Below the pieces are notes generated by a model, which saw only the letters and a program-made list of their open reading frames with translations, was not told where the DNA came from and did not search any database. The translations under genes were made by a program, and so were the position numbers. Of a stretch of 64,000 nt of DNA, positions 33,801 through 44,099 are shown one piece after another; within the stretch, counting starts at the first letter, position 1, and the number at the start of each line of letters is the position of its first letter. The stretch is from Allodiplogaster sudhausi (lineage: Eukaryota; Nematoda; Chromadorea; Rhabditida; Diplogasteridae): positions 2,567,501-2,631,500 of the forward strand of contig CALZFC010000026.1 in the NCBI GenBank assembly GCA_945643635.1, given 5' to 3'.

Positions 33801-33883
33801 TTTCTGACTTTGCCGAGGAATCCACTCCCGCCAGTGATGAACACGGATCGGCCAGCAAAGGCTTCATTGAACCGTGGGAGCAT
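30804..33883 (-). CDS. fatty acyl-CoA reductase
   Basis: Complete 14-exon gene of 507 codons, all phases consistent. ATG is at 33881-33883 and stop TAG at 30804-30806. Exons from 5': 33809-33883, 33621-33731, 33418-33468, 33281-33358, 33096-33221, 32526-32624, 32334-32432, 32133-32264, 31883-32001, 31738-31822, 31529-31683, 31350-31479, 31138-31265, 30804-30939. The family reduces fatty acyl-CoA to fatty alcohol with NADPH for ether lipids or waxes. Seen: Rossmann motif [44 protein letters not shown], active-site [32 protein letters not shown], and the C-terminal sterile-type domain ([17 protein letters not shown]). Usual family length is about 500. The intron after exon 10 (donor at 31737) starts GC, not GT. 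The near-terminal hydrophobic stretch [15 protein letters not shown] could anchor it to membrane. Confidence 0.93.
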
Positions 33884-35097
33884 TGTGCTCGTTTTTACCC
33901 TAGAATGCATACAGCTCATTTCAACACACATTTTAACAAGACAATATGTATTTTTGTTAACACATTCGAGTAAAACTACGATTTATAAGAAAAATCGGAA
34001 AGAGCAACATGAAAATTATTTGCGCAAATAATGTTTTGAACCAATATATGAATTGATGAAAATTCTCCATGTTATATTACAGTCAGGAACAATAGTAAAC
34101 AAAAAACACGTCGATAAGACCATCAAGCAAAATAATCTTCTAAATATATTTGTTAACGGCGAGGAAACAAAGGAATATGGAGGACAATGAAATTGACAGT
34201 CGATGGCGTGATATTTGCGGGCAGAAACGGCAGAGGACTCACTAAACCTGGGCGAGAGACGAATAGTGATAGGACTGTCGGAAGGGGAAGAGGGAGTGCA
34301 AAGGGCGGACGACGCGAGCGCGGATAAGGTGCCATTTCTAGTATGCGGAGCGAAACACATAAACTGCTTTACTCCCATGGATCTGCTGATAAGACTGTCG
34401 CATTCGGTGCAATCCAAGACGGAGTCTTCCTTCAATGATGATGGCTCTGCCACTGTGAGCCGTCCTTATCAGTGGATGGATCGCCGCCTTTTAACGATTG
34501 AAGGTTTTTGCATTCCTGACTCGAATCAGAAAGTGATGGAATGGCTACGACCCCGATTTGTGATCGATATAGAATTCAGCTACTGGGGAGCAAAAGGGGC
34601 GGAACCACTCAAATAGCTAAGAAAGCAAAAGGGAAAGCTTGAATGACGTAGAAAAATCTGATGTGCACTCCTCGCCAGAGTGACGTTCTTGGTGCTTCCT
34701 AAGATGCTAGAGAATTATAAACTTTGAACAGTAACTGTCAGTAGTGAGGTTCCAAGCTTCAACAAAGAGACCTATCCGGGGGCGGAGCCACTCAAATTGC
34801 AAAGAAGATGCCGTACTCTTAGCCACTCTCTCTCCACTTCTTATCATGGCATCTTATATTTTCTCCCCCGGCGGGGAATCTGAAATCAGGTTTCATTATG
34901 CGTCATATGAAAAGAAGAATCATGAAATTGAAGAATAACCGTACTGTAAATTGTTATCGGATCACTTACATCCATTACAAAGTGGCCTATTGTGCCAAAC
35001 TATTCGAATACACGTGACGGTGATGAACATAACGTTGCTAACCATCTGTGAAATCTTGGAGGATGGAGATCAAATATCGACTTGGTTGAGTTTTAGC
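33884..35097. other. upstream region of the reductase, no gene seen
   Basis: Contains the putative promoter of the minus-strand reductase. A plus-strand frame at 34215-34616 is open for 133 codons but lacks coding character or splice context. Two copies of a phrase GGGGCGGAGCCACTCAAAT-like (near 34597 and 34780) form a short direct repeat. Confidence 0.5.
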
Positions 35098-35290
35098 CGC
35101 ACACATAAAAAAAATATCCATCAACTTAGTGGGCGGAGCATATTAAGGTTCTCTCAATCTGTATACAAAATTGTTTAATACAACGGAATATCCATCAAAT
35201 TCTAATTCAGTTGACAGTTTGTGAGGAAATATCACGATTCAATAATTGTGGTGCGGACGGCGTTTATTGAGTGTTCGTACATACATATAT
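35098..35290 (+). repeat. SINE-like repeat, family B (copy 3)
   Basis: Follows the copy at 4086 closely: AAAAATATCCATCAACTTAG, TGGGCGGAGCATATTAAGG, TTCTCTCAATCTGTATA, AATATCCATCAAATTC and GTGAGGAAATATCACGATTC. The tRNA-like 3' portion is lost or replaced by a palindromic TACATACATATATATGTATG tract. Confidence 0.7.
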
Positions 35291-35612
35291 ATGTATGTAC
35301 ATAGACCCATCGCGAACCTCCTCCCTCTTTTCCAACACTGAACTCCCCGGAGATTTACTTCAAATTGGTTTTTTTTTAAATAAATAGGCCACTTGACAAA
35401 AAATACCTTTATCCAGGCAAATAAAGGAAGAATACGTTGACAGAGATCATAGGCGATCAGATTCGGATGTCACGGAGCTTGTTCCTTTTACTTTCCTGCA
35501 ATTTATATGGATGAGAAAACATGGAAAAAGGACTTGTGTAGAGGAATTGATTTGTGCAAAATTTAACAACGAATTACTTATGAAATAAAAACAAGTAGGT
35601 CACATAAAAATT

Positions 35613-36433
35613 TCAAGTATAAGCAGTCTTTTTAATACACTTCGCACCACAAAATTTCGCCTTGTACTGGTCGCATCGATTACAAGTGAAAGGACAGCGT
35701 TCAGTCATGAAGTCGTAGTACATGTCTGTCCGCGCGCACATTCCATCTCTTAGACCCTGTGCGCAATTCGCATCGTTGTCCTTGCATGCTAGACAAGAGA
35801 ATCAGAATAGTTTTAAATTGGTTACAAATGGGAAAAATAGTACTTGGCGCAGGTGGAAGAGGTGGAGGAGCTGGAGTGGTTGGAGGCGGCGGAGGGGGAG
35901 GAGGCAGTGGAGTTGTGGTTGGAGGCGGAGTTGTTGTAGTCGTCGTTGAAGGAGTAGTGGTTGTCGGTGTTGTTGGAGGCAAAGTGGTTGTTTTGGGAGG
36001 TGCTGGCGGATCTCCCTTGAAATGATATTACAAATTCGAATTTATTAGGTTGATTTTCATAGCATTTTCATTTCTTGGGCGTCATAACTGTCAAATTATG
36101 CTGATTCCCATTTTTTCGGGAGAAAAATAAATTGCATATATAATTAACTTATCATTAAGATAGTAGAAAGGAGAGAAAGGAACGTAGTTGACATATATCT
36201 CTCGTGTCCCAACAACATCCATTTGCGCAGACTCCCGTGATCACGAAGTCAAAGCATGCTTTGTCATTGGCGCACGGAAACTAAACGAAAGTTACTTAAT
36301 TAAGTAAACACGTCTGTCTTCGAAAATAAAGCATATAAGTAAATGAGTACTCAAGAAAACTTACGCATGCTGACGTGCAAGAGATAAGAATGGTCAGAAG
36401 GAGCGCCGTAGTTGAATGAATAACGCAAAACAT
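35613..36433 (-). CDS. secreted ShKT-domain protein A
   Basis: Four exons, 166 codons: 36365-36433, 36193-36280, 35844-36011, 35613-35788. Exon 1 is a signal peptide (MFCVIHSTTALLLTILIS). Exon 2 is a Cys-rich module (GVCANGCCWDTRD). Exon 3 is a Pro/Thr-rich, likely O-glycosylated linker (TTTPSTTTTTTPPPTTTP). Exon 4 is a ShKT domain with six Cys (from CKDNDANCAQ to CPFTCNRC) and a short tail to TGA. ShKT domains are common in nematode secreted and surface-coat proteins. The name comes from a sea anemone peptide and does not by itself imply toxicity. The exon 3 acceptor (GGGAG) is weak and was chosen because it keeps the frame. The gene shares its layout with ShKT protein C. Confidence 0.8.
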
Positions 36434-36597
36434 TTCTGCAAAATAGTTTTATTTTGGATTTAACTGGCATTCATAATTTAATAGAACATATAATGAAATA
36501 AGTCTAATAAATAATTTTAAAACAAGAACGTACAACAAGATACTTACTATATGTATAAGATACAATGTCGTCTAATTTACATAATATCGCTCTTTCG

Positions 36598-36616
36598 ATC
36601 AGTCACTCATACTCTT

Positions 36617-36649
<33 letters not shown>

Positions 36650-36696
36650 TTCTATCAGTCTCGTTTTTTTAAAGAGAAAGAGTATGAGTGACTGAT
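36598..36696. other. perfect hairpin, 24-bp arms
   Basis: 36598-36621 (contains AGTCACTCATACTCTTTCTC) and 36673-36696 are exact reverse complements around a CT-rich loop of 51 nt. It lies 165 bp upstream of ShKT gene A, so it could be promoter-proximal or simply a recent repair product. Confidence 0.8.
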
Positions 36697-36780
36697 AGAA
36701 AGAGAGATAATGAGAGATTGTGATTCATTTAATAAAGCTTGATAGCAGTTGGAATCTATTCGAAAGCACCCTTAATAGCA

Positions 36781-37030
36781 ATCCCCCCCCAAAGTGAAGA
36801 GAAGAACGTTTTTATACATTGAAAACACCGTTACGGGTTTGGCTAATTCGCGGCAAAAGCGTGACTTCATTCGTCCTTCTCCTCATAGCAAGATGACAGC
36901 CACTTCTTCTTCTACTTCTCGAGTGGCTACAGCAAACTGTTATCACTGAGAGAAAAAGATATCGCCTTCTGAGTTTAACTTTTTACAATTTCAAAGAATC
37001 GGAATCAATTCATTTCTTAATCCTTAGTAG
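36781..37030. repeat. ShKT-flank repeat module (copy 1)
   Basis: A 200-250 bp module recurring at 37584-37830, 41148-41345, 41466-41660, about 41690-41880 and 55660-55880. Landmarks in order: AGTGAAGAG(A)AG, ACG(T)TTATAC, GCGTGACTT(C/T), ATAGCAAGATG, TTCTTCT, and ATCGCCTTCTGAGTTT. It lies upstream of ShKT genes or their relics in several cases, so it may be duplicated promoter DNA. Confidence 0.65.
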
Positions 37031-37193
37031 GCTTAGTAGATAAAAATGCCATTATAGAATTAACTATGGTTTCAAATCACTAGCAGACCATTTAATAAAA
37101 TTTTATGCTGGGGCTGGGCACATATTATGAGGCAATGGATGGGAATTGGTCATCAACGAGTGGTAGAGGAAATGGAAGGAAGGTGTTGAGAGA

Positions 37194-37357
37194 CTAAGTA
37201 AGAACACATCTTGCACGCTATCGGGCACTCCTTCAAGACCAGATAGGGAAGAGATAGGAAAGAGAAAGCCTACTCGATCATTTCATTACAACGACAACGA
37301 GCATCAGAAACAGAGCGGTCCTGTGCAAAGTAGACGTCGAAGCATCCTATGGCCCAT
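37194..37357 (-). pseudogene. relic of a ShKT gene (internally deleted)
   Basis: 37194-37250 matches the 3' part of the last exon of ShKT gene B (stop, then CTTGCACGCTATCGGGCACT). 37271-37357 matches its signal-peptide exon (the start reads MGHRMLRRLLCT) but meets stops soon after. Everything between is deleted, leaving the two ends 20 bp apart. Confidence 0.7.
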
Positions 37358-37583
37358 TTAAATGGAATTAGACATTTATGTACATACGTACATATAATGT
37401 TCAGCATACTGGATACCCAGCGTCTTTGGAAGAATACCATAGCGGTATCTTCACCTAAAATAAAAAAAATGAGATCTTTTAGAACACTTAGAACACAGCC
37501 TGGCGGGAACGAGGCGACGCCCGTTGGAAGTCTTATTTCAGTAGAGAGATAAGGTGTCGTTGCTATGCACAAGCTATCATTAT

Positions 37584-37830
37584 TGGGAGCGCCACTAAGT
37601 GAAGAGTAGAACGTCTTATACGTTGAAAACGCCGCTACTGGTTTGGTTGATTCGCGTCAAAAGCGTGACTTCATGCGCCCTTTTTCTCATAGCAAGATGA
37701 CACAAGTTCTTCTTCTATTCTCGAGCGGTTACAACACCTGTTCTCATCAAGAGAAGAATGATTGCCTTCTGATTTCAAAGAATCGGAATTAATTCATGTC
37801 TTGATTCTTATGATTAGGAGTGTTAGCAGG
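37584..37830. repeat. ShKT-flank repeat module (copy 2)
   Basis: Same order of landmarks as copy 1 with about 80 percent identity by eye. Here it sits upstream of the ShKT relic at 37194-37357, matching the position of copy 1 relative to gene A. Confidence 0.65.
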
Positions 37831-37995
37831 TATCATGCCAGCATAAAATAAACTATGGTTGACAGCTCTCTTCAAATCTTTAGCAGATCATGGAATAAAT
37901 TCTTGTGTTATGGCAAAGTATTTAGGTAATGGATAGCAATTGGTCATGGGCCATCAATGAGTGGTCGAGGAAATGGAAGGAAGGGTGATGCGAGA

Positions 37996-38595
37996 CTAAG
38001 CACACTTCTTGCACGTCTTCGGGCACTCCTTAAGGATCAGAACCTGGTATCTCGAGTCATTGCACATTTGCATGTTCTGGAGCGCCGCGCACTCTTTCGC
38101 CGTTGACTTGTCTTCGCATCCTCAAAAAGGACGATAATTTATCTCACTTTGTAACAATGCACTTATTACATAATTATAGAAAAACTCTTCGACTATCTTC
38201 GACTAATATCTTTACAAACAAAATACATGAAAATCTTTATGATAAAGAAAGGAAAATACTAGACCGGTATTTGTTGCAGCTGTTCCGGTGCATCGATTGC
38301 AAGTCTTGGCGCAGTTCTGAGTGAGCAGTTCGGCGTACGATGGATGGTTGCACATTTGCATCCTTGAAAGGGAAGCACACTCGTCCGCCGTAGACTTGTC
38401 CTCGCATTCTTAAAAAGAAGCGACAATGACTTTGTTTTATTAGCTGTCCATTAATATTAGTGCTGCATATTGCTCGATAGGCTAACATAAGAGAAAGGAA
38501 TGAGAAAGCCTACTCGATCCTTCCGCTGCAACGACAGCGAGAATCAGACAGAGCGCGGCACTGCAGAGAAGCCGTCGGAGCATCCTGTGGGCCAT
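37996..38595 (-). CDS. secreted protein with two ShKT domains (B)
   Basis: Three exons with consistent phases: 38514-38595, 38265-38408, 37996-38120, giving about 116 codons with stop TAG at 37996-37998. Exon 1 encodes a signal peptide (MAHRMLRRLLCSAALCLILA). Exons 2 and 3 each encode one ShKT domain: CEDKSTADECASL to CAKTCNRC, and CEDKSTAKECAAL to CPKTCKKC. Each has six Cys. The two domains are close paralogues, so an exon duplication is likely. The final ShKT domain ends two residues before the stop. Role unknown; secretion is inferred from the signal peptide. Confidence 0.85.
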
Positions 38596-38968
38596 GAAAT
38601 GGAATTAGACATTTATTATAATCTGCATAACGAAATTCGTCCAACAGTATTCGAAGAGAATCAGGTACCGAGAACTTTTGACAATGCTTGAACTACGCGA
38701 TTGGCTAAATACATACATAGCCTGGCGGGAATGAGGCGACGAACGTTTAAAACAGTGGAATTCTTCTTTCAATGGAGATAAGATGTCGTGGCTTTGCTCA
38801 AACTCTCATTGAAAGTGTGACCGCATTTGCCGAGTTGTTGATGACAAACCAAGAGTTCAGTTCCACCACTTCTCAATTGCATAGGTATTTGTTTAAGAAA
38901 GCAAACTTTTATCATCAATTATCAGTGTGATAGGAAAAACATTTGGTTTTTCAAATAGAGTGAGCAGC

Positions 38969-39518
38969 CTAGCAGACTCCACATGTGAGTGGACACGCCA
39001 ACTTCATCGATGGAATCCGGATTGGGTCTGTGCAGTGGCCGAGGCCTTTGAGCTGCTCGCAGTTCGCTTTGTCCCTGCAATCTTCTAAAAAGAATTGATG
39101 AGGCCTGCCACATGACTGACAATAATGGAAATATGTATGCGCATAGCGTATTTAAATAGGGTAACGCCTACCAAATTTGCTCTTATTGGCGAAGAACTCA
39201 GCGCATCGATTGCATGTTTTGGGACAGTTGAAAGTAGTCAGCTCGTAGTAGGGATCCCCTCGGGGGCGCTTGCACAATTCGCGGCCCTTGATGCAGTCCT
39301 CAGCTGGCATGACATCCTCGCATGCTGGCAAAGGATGAGTGAACTTCACTTTCCACAATTTATACTCCTTTCATCTTCGAAGACGCACTAAATAGCCAGA
39401 GATAAATGAAATATAACTTGAAATATTGAAAGAATTGAACTTGGAGTGGAGTCGGTGGAATTGTTGTGGATGGAGCTGGATCGGGTCCAGGCAGAATTCC
39501 CTTCGAGTGGTTACAAGA

Positions 39519-39556
<38 letters not shown>

Positions 39557-39881
39557 CGTTTGTTAGTAGCTTGTTAAAAAAAGTAAGATCTGACAATATC
39601 CTTGTCCCAACAGCAGCCGCCCTTGCAAACTGCGGTGAAAAGGAACGCCTGGCAGGGCCCGTCAGCCGTGCACGAATACTGCGAGAGACAAGTGTTCTTT
39701 GCATAGGTTAGATGAGTAAATATTTAAATATGTATTATAAGTACGCAGTTAACTTTCCTTCCTTTCTCACTATCAAACAGTGTAGGCAACGCTAGAAAAG
39801 AATAGAAATTCTTACGCATGCTTCAATGTCAGAAGCAATGAAGATCAGAAGTAGGACGCACGACAGGAAAGAGCGTGACAT
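38969..39881 (-). CDS. secreted protein with two ShKT domains (C)
   Basis: Five exons: 39816-39881 (signal peptide MSRSFLSCVLLLIFIASDIE), 39595-39678 (Cys-rich module KGGCCWDKDI, paralogous to protein A), 39441-39500 (Pro-rich linker LPGPDPAPSTTIPPTP), 39172-39324 (ShKT, CEDVMPAEDCIKG to CPKTCNRC) and 38969-39084 (ShKT, CRDKANCEQLKGL to CPLTCGVC, stop TAG). It combines the protein A layout with a second domain as in B. One problem: the linker exon ends in phase 0 by its best donor but the next exon must begin in phase 1. Either a donor was misjudged or the linker carries a one-base indel. Intron 2 contains an (AT)n tract at 39521-39553. Confidence 0.72.
39521..39553. repeat. (AT)n microsatellite
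   Basis: Sixteen AT repeats within intron 2 of ShKT gene C. Similar tracts occur at 9371-9406, 43890-43924 and 45237-45279. Confidence 0.95.
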
Positions 39882-40490
39882 TCCTGTAATAAACGAGAAT
39901 TATCAAGGAAAAACAGAAGTAAACAAATGGTGAAAATATAGCCAAATGACCAAGGTGCACACGATTTCCTTCTAACTGCTACTATCGGAAAAGAGAGAAA
40001 CTCCCTAACTCGTTGTTCTTTTTCTTCACTGTTACCACTCAAAAGAGATGAGATACGTTTATAAGAAGTGAATCAATTGGGGCGGGGCGAAGACCTCCCC
40101 TCGTTGGTCAGTTAATTTTAAAGATTTTAACTCACCAGAACAAAGAACGGTTACACAGCACCAAGTTCTTATCGAATGTCTTATTCAGGAGACCAAGCTT
40201 CATCGACTCCTACCAAAGGAGATCTTGGTATTGGTGCTCTCCTTCCAATATTGTCTCAGTATGTTTTGTCTTGTCGTTTCTTTCATCATCTCGAATGTCA
40301 AGTGTTCGACAATTGCACGATTAAACAAGCTTACAAAATCAGATCATAATGTACTTTATTCGTACGTTTGATTAAATTACATAAATTGGGACAGATTAGT
40401 TTATGGATATGTCCGGGAAGCGGACGTCCCGGAATTCCGTCTAGCCCAAAAGGTCACTTCGGTGCCTCCTTCCGACCAACACTAGCCGTG

Positions 40491-41132
40491 TGCTACAATG
40501 GACTTCTTGATGTGCGGAACGAGACTGCTACAACGGACTTCTTGATGTGCGGAACGAGACTGCTACAACGGACTTCTTGATGTGCGGAACGAGACTGCTA
40601 CAACGGACTTCTTGATGTGCGGAACGAGACTGCTACAACGGACTTCTTGATGTGTGGAACGAGACTGCTACAAGAACGAGACTGCTACAACGGACTTCTT
40701 GATGTGAGGAACGAGACTGCTACAACGGACTTCTTGATGTGCGGAACGAGACTGCTACAACGGACTTCTTGATGTGCGGAACGAGACTGCTACAACGGAC
40801 TTCTTGATGTGAGGAACGAGACTGCTACAACGGACTTCTTGATGTGCGGAACGAGACTGCTACAACGGACTTCTTGATGTGCGGAACGAGACTGCTACAA
40901 CGGACTTCTTGATGTGAGGAACGAGACTGCTACAACGGACTTCTTGATGTGCGGAACGAGACTGCTACAACGGACTTCTTGATGTGCGGAACGAGACTGC
41001 TACAACGGACTTCTTGATGTGCGGAACGAGACTGCTACAACGGACTTCTTGATGTGCGGAACGAGACTGCTACAACGGACTTCTTGATGTGAGGAACGAG
41101 ACAGCTACAACGGACTTCTTGATGTGAGGAAT
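40491..41132. repeat. 35-bp minisatellite, about 18 copies
   Basis: The unit TGCTACAACGGACTTCTTGA plus TGTGCGGAACGAGAC repeats head to tail. The main variant has TGTGAGG in place of TGTGCGG. One short deletion unit lies at 40660-40680. As 35 is not a multiple of three, no long frame is maintained, so it is not coding. The array separates the intact ShKT genes from relics at 41.3-42.3 kb. Confidence 0.95.
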
Positions 41133-41147
41133 CTACTCAAAACTGCC

Positions 41148-41345
41148 ATCAATTGGGAGGGCCACCAAGTGAATAGAGGAACTTCTTAGTGTTGATGACA
41201 CCGTTAGTGATTTGGCAAATACGCAGCAAAAGCGTGACTTCGTTCGTTTAATTTTTGATAGCAAGATGGTAGCCCCTTCTTCTAATTCACTTTCGGGTGA
41301 AACTGTTCTTATTATAGGTTTTCTCAAGAAGTGCAAGAGAGACAA
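41148..41345. repeat. ShKT-flank repeat module (copy 3)
   Basis: Shows GCCACCAAGTGAATAGAGG, GCGTGACTTCGTTCG and ATAGCAAGATGGTAGCC in the module order. It abuts the end of the 35-bp minisatellite. Confidence 0.6.
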
Positions 41346-41392
41346 AGGTCAGAATGAGGGGTGCAGATGAAGGAATAACGCGAAACATTTCT
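41328..41392 (-). pseudogene. relic signal-peptide exon of a ShKT gene
   Basis: On the minus strand MFRVIPSSAPLILTFVSLAL is a clear relative of the signal peptide of protein A (MFCVIHSTTALLLTILIS), with matching 5' flank AACATTTCTG. No Cys-rich exon follows; the next DNA is the repeat module and the minisatellite. Confidence 0.55.
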
Positions 41393-41465
41393 GTAACATC
41401 ATTTCATTGTAACTCGTTTGCATAATTTAATGTAAAAAATGGTAACAAAATACGTTTAAGGCACA

Positions 41466-41880
41466 TGAGCGCCACCAAGTGAAGAGAAGTACGTCTTTAT
41501 ACGCTGCAGAAACCGTGACTAATTTTGCCAATTCTCTACAAATGGGTTTCTTCATTCGAAGCAACTCGTGCGGGTAGAAACTGTTCACAGAGAGAGAAGA
41601 AGATATCGCCTTCTGAGTTTCGCATTCCTATTTCAAGGAACCGAATTCGGCATTTCCCAGTGAAGAGAAAAATTTCTTTACATAAGTATGTTCATATATT
41701 GATGATATCATTACAGGATTGGCAAATTCGCGGTAAAAGTGTGACTTTATTCGCATTTTTCATTGCAAAATGGCAGCTCCTCCTTCTTATTCAACGCTTT
41801 CAGGCGCAACTGTCCTCAACAAAAGAAGGAGAAATCGTATTTTGAGTTTCGCTTTCCTATTTCAAAGAATCGAAATCATT
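41466..41880. repeat. ShKT-flank repeat module (copies 4 and 5, tandem)
   Basis: Two tandem copies: 41466-41660 begins GCGCCACCAAGTGAAGAG, and the second (from about 41655) repeats CCAGTGAAGAG, AGTGTGACTTTATTCGC and TTGCAAAATGGCAG. Confidence 0.55.
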
Positions 41881-42124
41881 GCATTTTATCCTTTTTTTAT
41901 AGCAGTCTATGGGTAGCAGATATCCGTGAAATTACTGAATAAACAATGGATGACGAAGAAAAATTCCAGCTTTCTTAAAATGATTAGCTTCTGCATGCAT
42001 AATGGAATGAAATCTCCAGTCCGATTTTTTTTTACATTCGTTTCGTATTGAGAAAATATGAAATCGGTAGTCCTTGTGCATCAATTCTTCTGCTCGTGGA
42101 GCTGGTATCATAATCAGTGAGCAG

Positions 42125-42312
42125 GTAGTAGTACTGCGTTTGGTTGCACATTTGCATCTTTGAAAGGAGGCACAGTCTTCTGCCAGAGAATTGTCTTCTT
42201 CACATTTTCAAAAAGATGAGACGTTTACAAAAATTACTTTGTTCTATTGGCTGTCCATTAATAATATTGCGGCATATTGCTTGATGCGCAAATTGTAAGA
42301 GAAAGGAATGAG
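42125..42312 (-). pseudogene. relic ShKT exon
   Basis: Matches exon 2 of ShKT gene B and its 5' intron (GGTTGCACATTTGCATC, GTCTTC, GCTGTCCATTAATA and the AAGAGAAAGGAATGAG end). The Cys codons are partly lost and the lower-coordinate half of the exon is absent. Confidence 0.6.
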
Positions 42313-42469
42313 GGTCCGTTGACCTTTAAGAGAGGGCAGAGAAACGATGCAGAGCTTCAGGCAAGTGGACTGAAGCGATCATGAACTCGGGTCACTAGGC
42401 CATGGGAGAGCATTCTGATTTTGAGAGAGTGCACAGGGAAACCATTTTTCTCCAAACACGTCATTCAAA

Positions 42470-42702
42470 AATTAAAGGTGTACAAGTTTGTGAGCCGGCT
42501 GATGGACGAGCAAGGACTGACTGAGTACAAGCTCATGCGTCTTCAGATGGGATCGCCTCCCACTAAGACAAGCAAGAAAAAGTACGCCAAGCTGAACGAC
42601 CGTCTGAAAGCTGTCCTAGGGAAATACAATACCCTTTCACTTCCCAATTTCCTTTATGCCATTTCGAGTAACATCGTCGAACCCTCCATTACCAAACGCT
42701 GA
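42470..42702 (+). CDS. C-terminal exon, protein not recognised
   Basis: After a possible acceptor AAATTAAAG the frame reads VYKFVSRLMDEQGLTEYKLM, then a Lys-rich stretch (KTSKKKYAKLNDRLKAVLG) and LPNFLYAISSNIVE, to TGA at 42700-42702. The frame is also open back to an ATG at 42421. Composition is convincingly coding, but no upstream exon or family is identified. Confidence 0.4.
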
Positions 42703-42942
42703 TGTTTCTCCCTGCCTCTATGTCAATCTCTCTCTTTCTCTCTCTCGTTCTCTTTTACGGTTGAGTGCGTGGTCCTTTAACAAACAATTTGTCATTTAGC
42801 TATGTGTACATTTCCTACTAAATAATCACCAATCTACTACTTAATAATTGAATTTCACTGCATATTAACCGATTGTCACTACTAATTAATTATTTGTCAT
42901 GTCTTACTGGCGAGCTTGATGCGAGAATGAAAATGGTAATAA

Positions 42943-43111
42943 ATTGACGAAATGTCTGCATTATTAGGAAAAAAATGTGACGAAAAGTCGTTTGACGAAA
43001 TGTCTGTTTGACGAAAAGTAACCAAGATAAATTTATTTTGACGAAATGCCTATTGACGAAATGTAACCAAAAATTTTGACGAAACGTCAATTGACGAAGT
43101 GTCTTTTGACG
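42943..43111. repeat. cluster of TTGACGAAATGTC motifs
   Basis: About nine imperfect copies of (T)TTGACGAAATGTC in 170 bp, with spacers of 3 to 25 bp; variants read GACGAAAAGT, GACGAAACGTC and GACGAAGTGTC. The arrangement is irregular, unlike a minisatellite. Confidence 0.75.
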
Positions 43112-43888
43112 AAGTGTCAAGGAACCGGATGAAGGGCTTGCGTTGATGGTGACTCGGCAGGTATCGAGTGGGGTGGAGCTCTCTCGATCTTACATATGTG
43201 CATATGTGTTCTCTTAGTATGCTGAGTGGTGGGCTAATTAATTCTAGAAATGGCATCATGAAGAGAGAACGAAGGATAAACTTGGTCTCAAAGTCCGTCG
43301 CGATAACTTCGCTGGGTCTCTTATGGTTACGTTATTTGAAGACAAATGACTGTCCGCATGACTTCGACGAATTTAGACAACTCATAGAGAACAATGTTGA
43401 GTACTCATCTGATGGTGAGAAGGCAGATCCAAAAAGAAATCCTACAGCCTCATAATCACGCGAATAGCTCTCGAATGAAGACGTATGGGAGCCTGTAGAC
43501 ATGAACGGGTCTGCTCAAACATCGCCCAGACGGGTCCACGATGACCTACTCTGAACATAATCCCTTCATATTTTTTCATTGATGAGCAACCATAAGCGAC
43601 TTGAAAAATGCTTAAACTTATCGAATCACCTAGCTATAATGATTCGATAATTCCGCGCCATAAATAGCTCATTGCTCAAAATTCACTTTTGAGCTCCAGC
43701 AATGCCAGTCAAGACGTAAGAGAAGAATATAAGTGGTACCTGTGGGACCAAGAGCGAAAGATGGAGAACCGCATCCCCCCCCCCCTCTATATTCCCTTTA
43801 CCTTCTTATCGACTAAGTAAGTGATAAAGCTACATCTAAGAAGCCGAGTAGTAATACCGTCATGGGCAGACCCGGTGTCACAATACAA

Positions 43889-43889
<1 letters not shown>

Positions 43890-43924
<35 letters not shown>
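43890..43924. repeat. (AT)n microsatellite
   Basis: Seventeen AT repeats, followed directly by CATTCGGCCGGCTACAAC and preceded by AATACAAGT. Confidence 0.95.
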
Positions 43925-43926
<2 letters not shown>

Positions 43927-44099
43927 TTCGGCCGGCTACAACTCCACCGAGAGCCTGGCCTGACGAGATGAAATCTCCATAATATAGTGCAGAAAACGCA
44001 GAATGAAAATATGTTGTTTGTTGATGAAAATAGAATGTTTGAACAAGGATATCGAGCTATGAGATGAATATTCATCAATTTCCGACCGAAAATATGCTT

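Noticed and set aside
34215..34616. 133-codon plus-strand ORF upstream of the reductase
   Set aside because: No signal, domain, splice context or coding-like composition; likely chance in a promoter region.
35613..39881. Calling the ShKT proteins toxins
   Set aside because: The domain name derives from an anemone peptide; in nematodes such domains are widespread in ordinary secreted proteins and nothing here indicates toxicity.
40491..41132. CRISPR-like regular array
   Set aside because: The 35-bp units are contiguous with no unique spacers; this is a eukaryotic minisatellite.
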